A DNA stretch of 64,000 nt from Lasiosphaeria ovina (GCA_033439765.1 JAULSN010000007.1:3038001-3102000); one strand, 5' to 3'; positions 23,073 to 36,284 are shown, numbered from the stretch's first letter. Made by a program: numbers and translations. The notes: generated from the sequence alone by a model not told the origin.

Positions 23073-25985
23073 TTACCATGTTCCCACGGCAGTCAAATCC
23101 CTCGAGCTCTGGCCAACCTGGAACTGATATTTTCCTTCCGTCACCATGACCCAATTTTGTTTCTGCACGTCCCAATAGCTGAGGTCTCTTCTGGTAATGT
23201 TGAAGTCAACTGTGCGCGACTCGCCCGGACGAAGATAGATCTTGTCGAACCCCCGTAACACCCGAACTGGGAAGTCGACCCCCTCCCGAGCAGGATAGAC
23301 GAGGTACAGCTGGGGAACGGCGGAGCCGGCGCGTGGCCCGACATTCTCCACGTCCACAGCAACACTCACATACGTCTCCCAGAGGTCTGGATTGCCGCCT
23401 TCGTCGCCGCCCGCTCCGCTCAGTGGCTGCTTCGTCTCGTAGCCATCCGGATACGGGTAAGGGCCCGTGACGATGTCGTCTACCGATTTGAGATATGGGT
23501 AGACGTATCTCTCCAATACACGTAGGCCAGCCGGGAACAAGACCTCACTTGCCGGGGGAATCTGGTCTGAGTAGGTTGGCGGTTTGGCAGCTGGGGTCGG
23601 ACGAGATGCAGGTAGTGGTGATTTGCTCTTCCAGGGAGTGACCTGCGCATTTTTTACCTCAAATGTAGTGTAGCTAAGGCCGAACCCAAAGTCGAACCGT
23701 GGTTCGATGCTGTGCTTGTCAAAGTAGCGATAGTCAATGTACAGGCCTTCAGTGAAGTCTTGTTGAGGTATAATGCCTTTGGGCCGGTACAAGACCTGCC
23801 CGCCCTTCCCGTAGTCATTGAGTGACTTGCCAATGGTGTAGGGCAAATGGCCGGATGGGTTGATGTCACCGAAGAGGACGTCAGCGAGAGCGTTTCCAGA
23901 TTCTTCGCCGGGCAAGTTGGCGAGCAGTACAGCATTGACATTTGGCAGCTCGATCCACTTTTCCACCAGGACAGGGCCGACAGCGTGAATGACGACAACG
24001 ACCTGGCCGTGCCCCGAGCCACATTTGGATGCAACATCGAGAATGAGGTCGTCACCACCCTTTTGAAGATTCAGATTCGGCCGGTCACCGCTTACATCGT
24101 CCCATTTTGTGAAACCTTCACCGGAATCGGCGTTGGCAAACACGATGCACAGTTCCAGGTCGTTGAGAGCGGCCTGGTCCGAGCCTGCCGTGGGCAGTTT
24201 GTTGCTGAGGTACTCGTGCAGTTCAACCTCGGACTTGTCAAAGCGGCTGCGCAGCGTCTCAATGGGCGTGACCAGATAGGGAAACTCGACGGCTCCCGAG
24301 CCCCAGCCAGAGCCCAGAGTTCCCTGGTTGCAGCCACGATCCTTGCAGTGGTTGGGCCCGCTTCCCGGGCCAGCGTCTTCGCCAAAGACACCAACCCTGA
24401 ACTTTCCGGTGTGGCGCTTGCCCGTTGCGCGCTCAACAACGTCCCGGCGCCTCTTGAGGTTTGCATCTCCCAAGCCCCGGGGGCTGATGGGGAGCAGGTT
24501 GTCGTTCTTGAGAAGCACAGTTCCTTCAGCGGCCACCTGGCGAGCAATGCTGGAATGGTTGGATTGCACGTCTAGAAACTTGTTGACCTCAACTAGATCC
24601 TGAGTGCTAGAGCTACCATGTGCGAGGAAGCCCAGGCGATCATTGGTCCACGACGAGAAGTTGGGAGGCTTGCGGGGGAACTTGATCTCGTCATCCTGGC
24701 CAAGCTGGTACCATGCGGCAACGATGCGTGTGACCATGTCGTTCAGCCGCTCAAGGGGAACACTGCCGTTGAGGACAGCCCTGGATAGCTCGGGGCCCCA
24801 TAGCGACTTGCCCTTTGCCCAATCGAGCCCGTCGCCGGGCATTGTCATGTCAAGTCCCGCGAGCGCCGTCGAGACGCCCGACCGTTGCGCCAACCAGTCG
24901 CTCATGACGAAGCCTTGGAAACCAAGCTCGTCCTTGAGAATGCCATTGAGCAGTTTGCTGTTTCCGCAAGAGTACGAGTTGTTGACCTGGTTGTAAGAGC
25001 ACATGACCGACGCCACGCCCGCCTTCACGGCGTCGCCAAACGGCCAGGCATAAAGCTCGTGCAAAGTGCGATCGTCGATGTTGGAGCTGACTGCGTGCGG
25101 CAGACCCCACTCCCAGGGTTGGCGAAAGTGCTCCTGCTCGTTGGCAACAAAGTGCTTGATGGTGGCCATGACCCCCTCGCTCTGGATGCCCTTGACTGTC
25201 TCGGCACCGGCAATGCCCTGCAGGTACGGATCCGCCCCAAACCCTTCCCAGTTCCGCCCCCCAGCAGGCATACGGCCGAGGGGGCCAACGCAGGGCCCTA
25301 ACAGGACGTTTATTCCCTTTCTGTGCGCCTCGTTGGCGTGCGCCTTCCCGCGGGCATACATGAGCTTGCGATTCCACGTAGCCCCGACCGTGATGCCGGC
25401 AGGGAAGGCTGTAATGTTGTCGGCGAAGCGGATACCCAAAGGGCCATCCTGCAGCTGAAGCTGGGGAAACCCGACATATACTGCAGGGGCGTTGGTGCCC
25501 ACCGCCAGCCCCATCTGCCAGCCCGTGCCCGTAGTGACGTTGACTTTCTCGGCGAGAGTCATCCTCTCTACCATTTTAGCTGCCTTCTCGTAGCTCGCGG
25601 CCCAAGTACGTGCTATGCCGCCTTTGGGAGCAGGGTACCACGGCGGAGACTGGCCGTACGGCGGCTCTTTCTGGAACACCTTGTATACGACGCCCCCTCC
25701 AATGCCTATCAGGAGCCACAGTCCCAACATGCACGTGAGGAGGACCAGGCAGCACCGTCTCCGGCCTGTAGCCCGCCGCAAGGCAGACCATCGCTGGACA
25801 GGACTGTCGCGTGGGCGGAAGAAGCTCTTGGACTCGGCGGAGGGGGGAGAAGCGCGGTCGAGGAACTCGGTCGCATCGAGGCCCGACTCGGAGTCGCGGC
25901 CATCGTCTTCAAAGGACTGCCGCGCAGCCCCGTCATAGTGGGAGCGCAGCAGCCCTTCTTTACTCGGATCGAGGTTTCGGGGCAT
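23073..25985 (-). CDS. Membrane-anchored GH3 beta-glucosidase
   Basis: Single exon, 970 residues. Residues 1-77 are a hydrophilic cytosolic tail. About 78-101 is one transmembrane anchor (CCLVLLTCMLGLWLLIGIGG), giving a type II protein with its catalytic part outside or in the secretory lumen. The (beta/alpha)8 domain follows, with GRNWEGFGADPYL, KHFVANEQEHFR and the nucleophile Asp363 in FQGFVMSDW. The alpha/beta sandwich domain carries the likely acid/base Glu623 in ANADSGEGF. The fibronectin III-like domain closes the protein (GSAVPQLYLVYPAR; RGFDKIYLRPGESRTVDF). It should hydrolyse terminal beta-glucosyl residues of cello-oligosaccharides or related glucosides. The domain order is that of membrane-bound BglE/BglF-type fungal enzymes. 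No lesion is seen. Confidence 0.93.
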   Translation of the reverse strand: MPRNLDPSKEGLLRSHYDGAARQSFEDDGRDSESGLDATEFLDRASPPSAESKSFFRPRDSPVQRWSALRRATGRRRCCLVLLTCMLGLWLLIGIGGGVVYKVFQKEPPYGQSPPWYPAPKGGIARTWAASYEKAAKMVERMTLAEKVNVTTGTGWQMGLAVGTNAPAVYVGFPQLQLQDGPLGIRFADNITAFPAGITVGATWNRKLMYARGKAHANEAHRKGINVLLGPCVGPLGRMPAGGRNWEGFGADPYLQGIAGAETVKGIQSEGVMATIKHFVANEQEHFRQPWEWGLPHAVSSNIDDRTLHELYAWPFGDAVKAGVASVMCSYNQVNNSYSCGNSKLLNGILKDELGFQGFVMSDWLAQRSGVSTALAGLDMTMPGDGLDWAKGKSLWGPELSRAVLNGSVPLERLNDMVTRIVAAWYQLGQDDEIKFPRKPPNFSSWTNDRLGFLAHGSSSTQDLVEVNKFLDVQSNHSSIARQVAAEGTVLLKNDNLLPISPRGLGDANLKRRRDVVERATGKRHTGKFRVGVFGEDAGPGSGPNHCKDRGCNQGTLGSGWGSGAVEFPYLVTPIETLRSRFDKSEVELHEYLSNKLPTAGSDQAALNDLELCIVFANADSGEGFTKWDDVSGDRPNLNLQKGGDDLILDVASKCGSGHGQVVVVIHAVGPVLVEKWIELPNVNAVLLANLPGEESGNALADVLFGDINPSGHLPYTIGKSLNDYGKGGQVLYRPKGIIPQQDFTEGLYIDYRYFDKHSIEPRFDFGFGLSYTTFEVKNAQVTPWKSKSPLPASRPTPAAKPPTYSDQIPPASEVLFPAGLRVLERYVYPYLKSVDDIVTGPYPYPDGYETKQPLSGAGGDEGGNPDLWETYVSVAVDVENVGPRAGSAVPQLYLVYPAREGVDFPVRVLRGFDKIYLRPGESRTVDFNITRRDLSYWDVQKQNWVMVTEGKYQFQVGQSSRDLTAVGTW

Positions 25986-28900
25986 TGTGGGGAGAGTCGT
26001 ATTGCTCCGTGACTGTCGCCTCCTTTGTTCTCTTGGGCTTCCTGCCTGTCGTGCTCAAGATACCTGAGGCCTCGATGTCGGAGAAAGAAGCTTCAATCGT
26101 GTGTTGTGGAAGCTAACTCGAAACCGGGCAACTGACTGCTGTGTTGACTGCCGTGTTTTAGAGGCTTAGCCTAGGTTCAGGCTGTCGCCGATCATGGAAG
26201 GACGTCGGACGGCGGTTGGCGGTTCGCTCTCCGCCGGCAACGCCGCAAATAATGCAAAGAGCACAAGCAAAATGAAGAAAGCAAGCACGAAACGACAGGA
26301 ATACAATGATGGCAGGAACAGAAACGATGATGGAATTGCAGATGGCAGCAAAGGTCCGACAACAGGAAACCCAACGACTGCTCCTTCCGTCGTCGGGCAG
26401 TCTTGGCAAATTGTCTGTGCCCAATCGGAGGGCACGCGCTGGGACGTTGGGTGCCTGGAGCTTGCGCTGGGGCTTTCAACTGGACCCACGTGCCTGAATT
26501 CCGGGGTGGGAGCATGCGCTGTGGGGCTTCCCCAGCCCTATCACGGCGCTCATTTTGTCCGTCCCCGGCATCAAAGAAGCACAACCTACTTCCTCAGTGG
26601 CAACGTGGTCGCGTGGCAATGCGGCGATTCTTGCATCCCTGAGGCCTTATAAGCACTTTTGACCCTGGTTCTCACAACTTTTCTTCATTACTTCCCAGTT
26701 CCTGCTAGTTACCGTACCACGTGGTACGTGCACTTTGAGTACCTGCCTGGCCACGATATCTATCTATCAATGGGCAAAGGAATACGGCGGAGAAGATAGC
26801 AAGGACTACTCAAGCTATTCATCCTTTCATTACACTTTTTACTCACCCTGGACATGGCCCTCCACCTTGGGCGTCGCGGTCAGCATCACCATATCAGCCA
26901 TGTACTGTACTTCAATCTCTCTTCATCAGGTTGCTAAGCCGGCTTTTCGACTTTGCTATCTTTGACGTCTTGGTCAACATCCTCCTGCCTTGGAAGTTGT
27001 GTTTTAGGCTATATTGGGAATGCTCGGATACTCCTGGACCCAATCCTATCCGGCAGTGAGATGTCCCTAGGTTCTCGAAATGGCGACCATAGCAACCTAC
27101 CTAGTTGCCAGCCTTGCAGAAGTAACCAATTAATTGCCTTCCACCGTGATACAATGACAATGGCACAACAGAGATTTGCGAGAAATCCGTCGTGATTACC
27201 AGGTACCGCGTAACGGACGAACTTTTTTGGAGCCCCCCATGAATATAGGGTTGTGTTCCACTTGCAATTATTAATTATGATACTACGGCATTACACCTCT
27301 TTATGCAGGCGACCGTGATGAACACCGGAAAGACACACAAATACTTGGCAAGCATCTCAACTCTTGTATAGAATACGCCATCCGTTTCACGTTGTGCAGA
27401 CAAATGTTAAGACATTCCCTCGAGACTAATTAAAGTGGGAAGCCCTATTAATATACCCAATGATATAATGTAAAGCATTCTACTCGTATACAAATCGCCT
27501 GCTATTATTTGCTAGATAATTTTAAATGTATAGAATTACCTTGTTGAATGACAGCCAGCTAAAAGCATACGTGATATGGCTCTACGCGGACTTACGAGAG
27601 ATAACTTAGTATGTTCAGGGTCAAAAGACTATCCCGCAGAGGATCTGTCCAGAACTCAAAGGACTACGAATTTAAGCCTATGCAAATTAGTTTTGAATCT
27701 TCATCACCGGTGAGTGTTAAGGCTTTATGAAGAGGTCATGAGATTGAGAAAAGTGTCTCTGTACAGTCTCACGCTTGGATTTAACAAAGAGTAAAGAAAA
27801 GACACAAGCTTTTGGGAGGGGACAAGTATTTGGAACCAAATGAAGCTAATCAGATCAAATGAATCTTGAACAGAAGGCTACCCGGCTTGAATTGGGATGA
27901 GATAATATTTGTGCCGTTAGAGTAAGCGCGGGAGATGGCATGGAAAATAGAGAATCGAAATACAGCCATGGGGTCGTAAAGCATGCCAGGCTGCGGGGCT
28001 GAACAGTAGCTGAAGTGCTGCAGGAGAGGAGTGATATAATGGTAGACCAAGGTAATTAGGATATGGAGCTGGGACGTCCATACGACAAGGATATTTCTTC
28101 TGTTGGCTCGATTTGGCCAGTAACCTGAGCCAAGCTAATCAATTCGATATTAGACGCACCCATATGTATGAATCCCCAAAAACGGGTATCTATACCTGCC
28201 GGTCATGAAAAGGGTCGAGCCTGAACAAATATTTCCCCATGGCAAACTCGATGGTGGACACGTCCAAGGTTCTAGACCCACCCCTTTCGCTGGAAGAGGT
28301 GGAGGGCGAAGATAAGGGCCCAGGAACTGGCTCCCGTTTTGATTCTAATCAAGCGTGTTGGTCCATCTACTCCAAGCGTGCACGTATATATGCGATGTCG
28401 GAATTCGGAACAGGGGGGGGGCAATATTCTCTTGGCGTGGAGGTCACGAAGCGAAGCGCGGTGCGGCTGGACCGCGTCGCGGGGGACAGCACCCGGCACA
28501 TGTACTTCGTTCATGCCTCAAGTCACACGACTGACATCAACCACTCGCTAATGTTCGCAAAGGGGAACCCCCGCCAAGTCACTGTTTTTTGACTAGCGAA
28601 GGTGTTGGCTTTCTAGAAGGATCACCACACCCGCTGTGCATTATCCTAACGAATGGGAAACGGTCAAAGGCGTACTGAAAACGCCTTTTGAGTTCCCTTC
28701 GCCCGAGTCAGTGAACTGTCTCAGAAAGACTGATATGCAGCTTGTCCGGGGGCGGGCGGGCAATGCAGGGATCGCCCAACATCAAGTCAATGAAATAACA
28801 TCAAATATTCTGTACAATAAACCCGGGAATTGCCTCAAAGTCTTGCTATTTTAAATACTAATCAATAGCCGCTATTGATTGTCATTCATTTTGGTGCGCG

Positions 28901-30931
28901 AAGTGAAGTCGGCATATCAAAATTGAAACATCATGGGCGGTTGCTGTTTGGTCAAAGCTGGGGATTTTGTTCGTCTTTTCCGTATCCGCGCCTCGAATTG
29001 TACTGTAGCTCCTCTTGGGCCAGGTCGATTTCAGCATCGCGGCTATCTGTGGGATGCCGAAAATTTCAGAGCACTACCTACGGCTCCCGGCACACCGTGA
29101 AAACGAAGAATCGGCCGCCCCCGCCCCCGAGACCAGGGAGCCAAGAAGGACCAAACCAATGAGATTCGAATCCTGTCGCTAATCTTGAACTCTGATTATG
29201 TACGGGGCTGGTTCTGATGACTCTAGGCTCGACATCCCGCATCTTCCAACTGGAACAAGATCAGATCCCACCCTCGAATCTCTGCTGGTCCGAGCTTCCA
29301 GCATGCACTTGTCTCGTGCGGTGTCACCTTATCTTTGGCGAGATCTGACTGCGTACTGCAACGCTTTGGGCGCGCCGCCATATTCCAGTCCAATCAGCAC
29401 TCTGAGTCAACAAACGGCGCCTCCCACGGTATTCCGCAGGGATTAATTCCCGCACCCGGCCGCATTGGATGCATTCGAGGACAGTCGCAAACAGCTAAAC
29501 CCCTTCAGTTCCGAATGTACTCCTTATCTACACACAATTTGAGCATTCCTCGACAGTGACTGGCTCGCTGATTTTATCGAGTAAGCTATCCTATCGCTGT
29601 CCGAGCAAGATTCCATTCGTAGGCCCCGTGTCCATTGCCACCAACCACCTAACCGTCGTGAGATAATGGATCCAGGTCTTCCAGGACCACCGAACTGTAC
29701 CTAGGTAGCTATGCACCCACCACGGACAAAATTGAGACGTTAAGCATATAGCACCCGTCCATAGGGAGTTGTAAGCTCGAGTTAAGAGGAGGAACGAACT
29801 GTGGTCTCGACTCTCCTACCTATTATGGTCCACTTATCTTTGTCAATTCTTGGCATGACAGGAGCAATGGCGATGGAGAATTGGAGATGGACTTGACTTG
29901 AAGCTTTCAGCGGGTTGAACTGCCCCTCATTCGCTCTCCAGCCCGCTGCATCATTGGCCAGTGCGGGGTTGGGGAACAGGGGGCTGGACTCTAAAACCTA
30001 TGACAGATTGAATCGCCTTATCTCTGGCTTGCACGCCAATGCTTGTGGCGCCGGTAGCGGGGTTCTCCTCCCAACTCCACCGTTTCCGTTTCGAGCGTTA
30101 GATAGAACCAGCTTCATGGAAGCCAAGACTCTCGAAGAGAAGCTACGACGGGATAGCTCCAGCGACGCTATCGGGAGGCTTCGAGTCTAGACTCCACTGG
30201 TAGGCATCGTCGTCCAGCCTTTTCTTTCATTTCACGTCTTAGGTAGGATCAACACCAATTTGGGATGGAAGAAACCCATTGCTGATGCCTGTACATACCC
30301 GGTAGGTACACAGCACCTGGCTGAGGGCGGGCATGTGCGCCGACGATCGCACCTTCCAATATGGACGGATACCTGAGGCAGTTGAGGAAGGGACACAGTG
30401 CCGTGCTCCACAAGAATGGAGAATGGAAACGAACTTTGAACTGAAAGGAAGTCCACCCAACACAGCCCAGACGGGGAACCGGGGAATTCTTGTGGGCTTG
30501 TCTGCTGGCTGTCTGCTTGGGCGCTCGTTGTTGTGAGAGCGCACACGCACACGCACATGCGGGAGCCGTGCTTGGCATGGATGCTTGGTATTTTCTGCTA
30601 GGTTGCTTGCTGCTTGGGTGGGGGAACCCAAGATGGGATCTTTTTTTCTCGCTGGGCATGAACCAGGGACCAAGTCCTGGAGAATGGCACTTGTCCGATA
30701 CAAGGTAGCTCCAAGCTCCCCACGCCGACATAGCTTACAACTGGGCTGCTTGGCACCACGGACAGAAGTCGAAGCTCGCCTTGCCACCATCTCAACCCAT
30801 ATATATTCACTCCCAGGGCCGCCGGGACCGGCTCGCGCAGATTTCTCCCTCGTCTCCAGTGTCCTGCGCTCTTGCCGGCCTGACTTGTTTCTTCACCATC
30901 AACTACGTCTTTACTCTCGAGACTGCCCAAC
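25986..30931. other. Large gene-poor spacer (about 4.9 kb)
   Basis: Between the glucosidase (minus) and the urea transporter (plus), so it holds both promoters. Several ORFs of 60 to 180 codons exist, but none shows recognisable motifs or splice-joined neighbours. The stretch 27200-28200 is AT-rich. A CA/CG-rich tract lies near 30540-30560. Confidence 0.5.
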
Positions 30932-33227
30932 ATGGCCCTCACTCCGGCCTTGGATCAGGGGGTCGGCTATGGCATCGTACTCGGCCTCGGCGCGGCTTTC
31001 GCGCTGGGTAAGTGACGGTCCCGTGAGACGGAGATGGGCTTTGCGCCATGTCAGGACCGAACTGGACTGACTGACATTATTCTTTCTGACCAGGCATGAT
31101 TCTCGTCACCTTCATATTGCGCCGCTACAACCGCGAGCTCCAGACGTCCGAAATGTTCAACACGGCCGGCCGCACTGTCAAGTCTGGTCTCGTCGGATCT
31201 GCTGTCGTCTCGTCGTGGACTTGGGCCGCCACCCTGCTCCAGAGCTCCGGTATCTGCTACCGATATGGTGTTTCGGGCCCCTTTTGGTATGCCTCTGGCG
31301 CCACCGTCCAGATCTTGCTCTTCGCAACTCTCGCCATTGAGCTGAAGAGGCGTGCCCCCAACGCACATACCTTTCTCGAGGTCATCAAGGCTCGATACGG
31401 AACCTTCCCTCACATCGTCTTCATGGTCTTTGGGCTCGTCACCAACATCCTCGTGTCGCTGATGCTTATCGTCGGCGGCTCCGCCACTGTCAATGCCCTG
31501 ACCGGCATGCACACGATTGCTGCGAGTGAGTGCCTTCTCCCCCACCCCCTCCTAGTTGGCCGGGCTTCCAAGCTGATCAACCGCCTTAGTCTACCTTCTC
31601 CCCGTTGGCGTTGTTGCATACACGCTCGTCGGAGGTCTCAAGGCCACCATTCTGACTGATTGGATCCATACCTTCATTCTCCTGATCATCATCATCTTGT
31701 TTGCCCTGACCGCCTATTCCACGTCCGACACCCTGGGCTCCCCGAGCAAAGTGTACGACCTCTTGGCCGAGGCCGCCGCTCGCCACCCGGTCGATGGCAA
31801 CAAGGAGGGCAGCTACCTGACCATGCAATCTCGCGAGGGAGCCATTTTCTTCGTCATCAACATTGTTGGTAACTTTGGAACCGTCTTCCTGGACAACGGA
31901 TACTACAACAAGGCGATCGCCGCCTCTCCGGTACACGCCCTTCCGGGCTACATCCTCGGCGGCCTCTGCTGGTTTGCCATCCCCTGGCTCACTGCCACCA
32001 CCATGGGTCTCTCTGCCCTGGCACTCGAGAGCAATCCCAGCTTTCCTACTTATCCCGACCGCATGGCCGACGCCGACGTGAGTGCCGGTCTGGTGCTTCC
32101 CTACGCCGCTGTCGCGCTCCTTGGCAAGGGTGGTGCCATTGCAACTCTTCTCATCATCTTCATGGCCGTCACCAGCGCCACCTCGAGCGAGTTGATCGCC
32201 GTCAGCTCCATTTGCACTTACGACCTGTACCGCACCTACTTCAACCCCACCGCTAGCGGCAAGCGCCTGATCTATATGAGCCACGTCATTGTCGTCTCGT
32301 ATGCCCTCTTCATCGCCACCTTCTCGGTCGGCCTGTGGTATGCCGGCATCTCAATGGGCTACCTCTACGTCATGATGGGTGTTATTATCTCGTCCGCCGT
32401 CCTTCCTGCGACGCTTACTCTCATCTGGTCCGGGCAGAATAAGTGGGCTGCAGGGCTCTCCCCCATCATCGGCCTCGCAGTGGCGCTCATTGCCTGGTTG
32501 GTCACGGCAAAGAAGGAGTGCAACGACCTAGGCGTCCTGTGCACGGGCTCCAACAACCCCATGTTGGCAGGCAATGTCGCTGCGCTGCTGTCTCCCGTTG
32601 TCTTGGTCCCCATCTTCACCCTAATCTTCGGCGTGGACAAGTATGACTGGAAGTCCATGTTGGCAATTCGCAAGGGTGATGATCACGAACTTGCCGATGC
32701 TGCTGGCATTGACATCGAAGTGATTCCTGGTGCTGCAGACGAAGACTCGGCGGCCTTTGAGGAGGAGCAGACGAAGCTGAGACGTGCGGGCAAGATCAGC
32801 AAAACAACGACCGTTGTCATGGTAAGTACACCGTCTCTGTTCTAAGGCTCCCAGCCACTCCGACCATCTCCCTTGTCCCAGAAACACCAGCTGACTTAGA
32901 GATTCGTCGCAGACCCTCATCTTGCTCGTCCTCTGGCCCATGCCGCTGTATGGCTCGGGCTACATCTTCAGCAAGCCCTTCTTTACTGGCTGGGTCGCTG
33001 TCGGTATTATTTGGATTTTTGCCTCTTTCATCGGCGTCGGCTTGTTCCCTGTTTTCGAGGGCCGCAAGACTCTCGTGCATACTTTCAAGAGCATTTACCT
33101 CGACCTCTCGGGCAAGAGCCACCCGAAGACGATCCACGCGCAGCAGGCTATCGTCGAGGAAAAGACCTCTGGCAACACGACGCCTCCAGAAAAGGCTGCG
33201 ATCAAGGAGGAGATCTCGGCCTCGTGA
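30932..33227 (+). CDS. DUR3: Urea active transporter, DUR3-like sodium:solute symporter
   Basis: Four exons, 30932-31007, 31094-31525, 31590-32821 and 32913-33227, join in phase to 684 residues, the usual DUR3 length. The protein belongs to the sodium:solute symporter superfamily, with about 15 helices. Recognisable blocks are [18 protein letters not shown] after the first helix, [47 protein letters not shown] and [15 protein letters not shown]. These match fungal and plant DUR3 proteins, which import urea (and polyamines in yeast) with a cation across the plasma membrane. The C-terminal tail is hydrophilic and charged. In fungi such genes are usually under nitrogen control; I see no site I can defend. 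The next gene on the same strand starts 730 bases downstream. Confidence 0.9.
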
Positions 33228-33958
33228 GTACAAAGCGTCGCTACATAGACCGGATGGTTCGCACCGTCCGTTTGTGCCGCATTGGAAAACGTCTCCTTTC
33301 TCGTTGTTTTGGGCGACTCAAGATGATATACCCTCGTTCTGCTTATCTTTGCGCTTGTGAATAGGGGTGGACTTTGACCCGGCTTTGATGTCCTCATGAA
33401 GTGATACCCCTTGAGCCGGAGCGAACGAATGCAGAATATTACTTTACTTGATTATTTATAACTTAGCCACCTTAGGTAGATAGCAAGAAGAATCCTACTT
33501 CCTCTTGTCAACGCGTTGTCTTGCTTTATACATTTCGCGGTACTGATCGCCAATTGAACACCTTGCACAATGTGCTGCGGAAGAACTGACATCTGGGCGG
33601 GGTGTTGCCCGACCTCGTCAGCCTGTCTTATTAGGCTAATTATATGAAGGTGAGCAGATTGCATGGTGCAGTGCAACCATTCACGCAGCGGCGATAAGTA
33701 AATGTGGTGGTTTTCCCGAAGGAAGGCATTTCATCGATGGCATTGGTCCTGGACCCTGACTGCATGAGCCTGGACCGAACAGACCACGGTGCCGCTCCCG
33801 TCCCGTTTCCCAGTATCATTGCGTGCTTTCCCCACCTCGGTCCCGGATGACTTGCAGTAAGATGGACTTGAGATGGCGTCCACCTCACCTTTGGTCCCTG
33901 GCCCACGCAGCATCTCCAAGCTCTTAGCAAAGCACTCCGTAAAGTCGACCAGAGCAAA
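33228..33958. other. Intergenic region
   Basis: Lies between two genes on the plus strand. Nothing recognisable. Confidence 0.5.
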
Positions 33959-35097
33959 ATGGCATGCAACTATGGCGGCAACCCAGACATGTACGGTCTC
34001 GGGATCCGGATGGGCTTCTACTTGCAGTGGTTTGGCATTGTCATCGCAGCGTGGATGGCCAAGAGCGAAGTGCCGGGCCTCCGACTGGTCCACTCCTTCT
34101 TCGTCGGCGCGGCGTTTCTGGCGCTGATCTTGCAGGCATCTTGGAACACCATACGGCCTATCGACACTTACATTATGCTCCTGCTTACCTACGGCTCCTA
34201 CTATTGCTACGTGCCCGTCTACCTCTGGCGACTGGTCACGGCGTGGAACCCCTTCTGGGACCCGTCGCGGTGGCCCGTGGTGCCTACAACTTCGCTTTTT
34301 CGGGCACTGAATCTCGTCCTGCTCCTCGCAGCTACCTCGTTACAGATTTGGTTCTGGTCTACCGGAATCAACACGCTGCCTCGGGATCCCACTTGCGACG
34401 AGTATGGCTTCTTCTTCACCAAGGTCCCGCTCCACGCCGGCTTGTTTGTCGCGGTGAATCTGGTCTTTGTCATTGGGCTGCTAATCTCCGCCACCCTGTC
34501 TCTGGCGTTGAGCATTGGCTGCTTCATACCGCCGCGGTGGATTCGAAAGAGAGAGAGAAAGTTTGACAGACAACTGGACCGGCTAGAGGGTCAGGATGAA
34601 GAGTGCGTCGCTTGCCCACCCCCCAAAAATCTGGCCTTCAGTTCTTTAACCCTTGTGATCTTCTTCATTCTAGGTACCCTTGGAGAAGGGAACTCCAGGT
34701 CCTGCAGAATGCGTCCAACTTGACCGTCTTGAGCGTTGTCGTCGTTGCCATCGAGCTCACCATCCAGTGGAACAACCTAAACGGCGTGAGCGACTTGTCG
34801 ACAACCAGCCAGCTGATCCCGTTGATAGTGGCCGGTGGCCAGCTCCTTCATGTTTTGTATGTCTGGTTCAATCCGAGACATGACCGGGAGATCACAAGGG
34901 TGATTGGCCCGCCGAGGAGGGGGGGGTCCAAGAGGTCGTCGACAACGGGGGGGACACCGCCCGATCCGTGGCGGTTCCGCCGGCCCGCCGTTGGTATTGT
35001 TCGACCCGAGCGCTCGTTCCGGCCTTCTGGCCATGCGGTTGACACGTCGTCTTCACCTTCGTCGTCGTCGAATTCTGCACAACCAGCTGCCCCGTAA
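33959..35097 (+). CDS. Seven-helix membrane protein of unknown function
   Basis: Two exons, 33959-34602 and 34674-35097, join in phase 2 (donor GTGCGT, acceptor TCTAG) to 355 residues. I count seven hydrophobic segments, beginning YLQWFGIVIAAWM, LVHSFFVGAAFLALILQASW and YIMLLLTYGSYYCYVPVYLW. Between helices four and five lies a loop with a conserved-looking Cys (LPRDPTCDEYGFFF). The cytosolic loop between helices five and six is basic (RWIRKRERKFDRQLDRL). The C-terminal 80 residues are disordered, rich in Arg, Pro and Ser. The starting motif MACNYGGNPDMYGLGIRMGF looks like that of uncharacterised membrane proteins widespread in Pezizomycotina. The topology would allow a receptor-like role, but nothing proves it. 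Confidence 0.8.
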
Positions 35098-36284
35098 CTG
35101 CCAGCCATACCTACCGACCCACTTTCCACCTAAGGACTTGACTCGTGCAAGGGAACGTTTTCAACAAGGTAGGCAAAAAAGAAGCGTCTAAATGAGATAT
35201 TCTCAAGTTAACTCGAGACGAAATCAACATGTTGGATGCAGGGTTTTAATGATGTTATGACTTTACTGTGTCGAGGAGTTGTGTAATCCTTTGTTGATTT
35301 CAATTGTAATGATAGTTTGACCGTAAGTATTTTCATAACCACGAATGCAACATCACGCCGTTCAGCAACACCAGCAAATAAAGTATTATTATTGATAGGA
35401 GTTGAAGAGCCTCTAAAAATCACGAACCGAAGAAAAAAAAAACACGTTGTGTGAAGAATCCTTAGCCTCCTAACCACCGCAATGATTGGGACAAGCTGGG
35501 TCGTATGCGCGCTTATTGCTCCTTATAAACACACCCCGGGACGGCTATTTTAGGTCTCGTACTTGATGTGCCCAGTTAGATTCCCAGAGATGATTTTGAG
35601 GACTCTGTAGGTGGGCAACTCTGTCATTATTTGCTCATCGTTAAAGTATTGAATAGATGGATGCAACCACAGTTCGACGCCTACTGTGATTGCCACATTG
35701 TTCATAAGCTAGCCTCAGCTCCAATAGTGCTGCTAATTTATTAAGCTAATATGCCACTAAAACCCATACCTAGCATTGTTGCCGGTTTTCTTCTCATGCT
35801 GAGGCTAAGGTCGACGTTGCTTTATAATGTCAATTCAGAGAGATACTTCTTATTACCAGGACTAATTAATAGGTCGGAGCTATACGTACCATTTAACGGT
35901 AACATAAGGTCTATGTAGGAAGGTGGTGGGAATAGCGAGAGCTACTTCATGATTGCAAAAGGTAATAGTTACCAGGCAATCAAATACACCAGACCCACGA
36001 TTCAAGGATACAGTTATTATTATAAATGTGGGTGGGTATTAATAGCTGTATATAAGTTGCAGATTTGAACTAATTGCCGTATACTCCAAAAAAGTATCCA
36101 TACTTTTCCCATTTTGAACTCCCTATGCGAATTTACCCTCGCCAGTGCCCCAATTCCTTGAATCATGACCGCGTGACGAGAAAGGGACCAAAATCAACAA
36201 TACATTACATCGTACATTCTGACTCTAGGCGCCATGTGCTTGCCTAGCAACCTGCACGGGTGTGCTGTTTCACCACCCACCTGA
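35098..36284. other. Convergent intergenic region, AT-rich
   Basis: 3' sides of the seven-helix protein and of the transcription factor meet here. AT-rich from about 35200 to 36130. No gene is seen. Confidence 0.5.

Noticed and set aside
23847..24575. 242-codon plus-strand ORF inside the GH3 gene
   Set aside because: Antisense shadow of the glucosidase coding sequence.
26194..26652. 152-codon plus-strand ORF upstream of the glucosidase
   Set aside because: Overlaps an equally long opposite ORF and shows no conserved pattern; likely promoter DNA.
28239..28592. 117-codon plus-strand ORF
   Set aside because: No recognisable domain and no splice-compatible neighbour.
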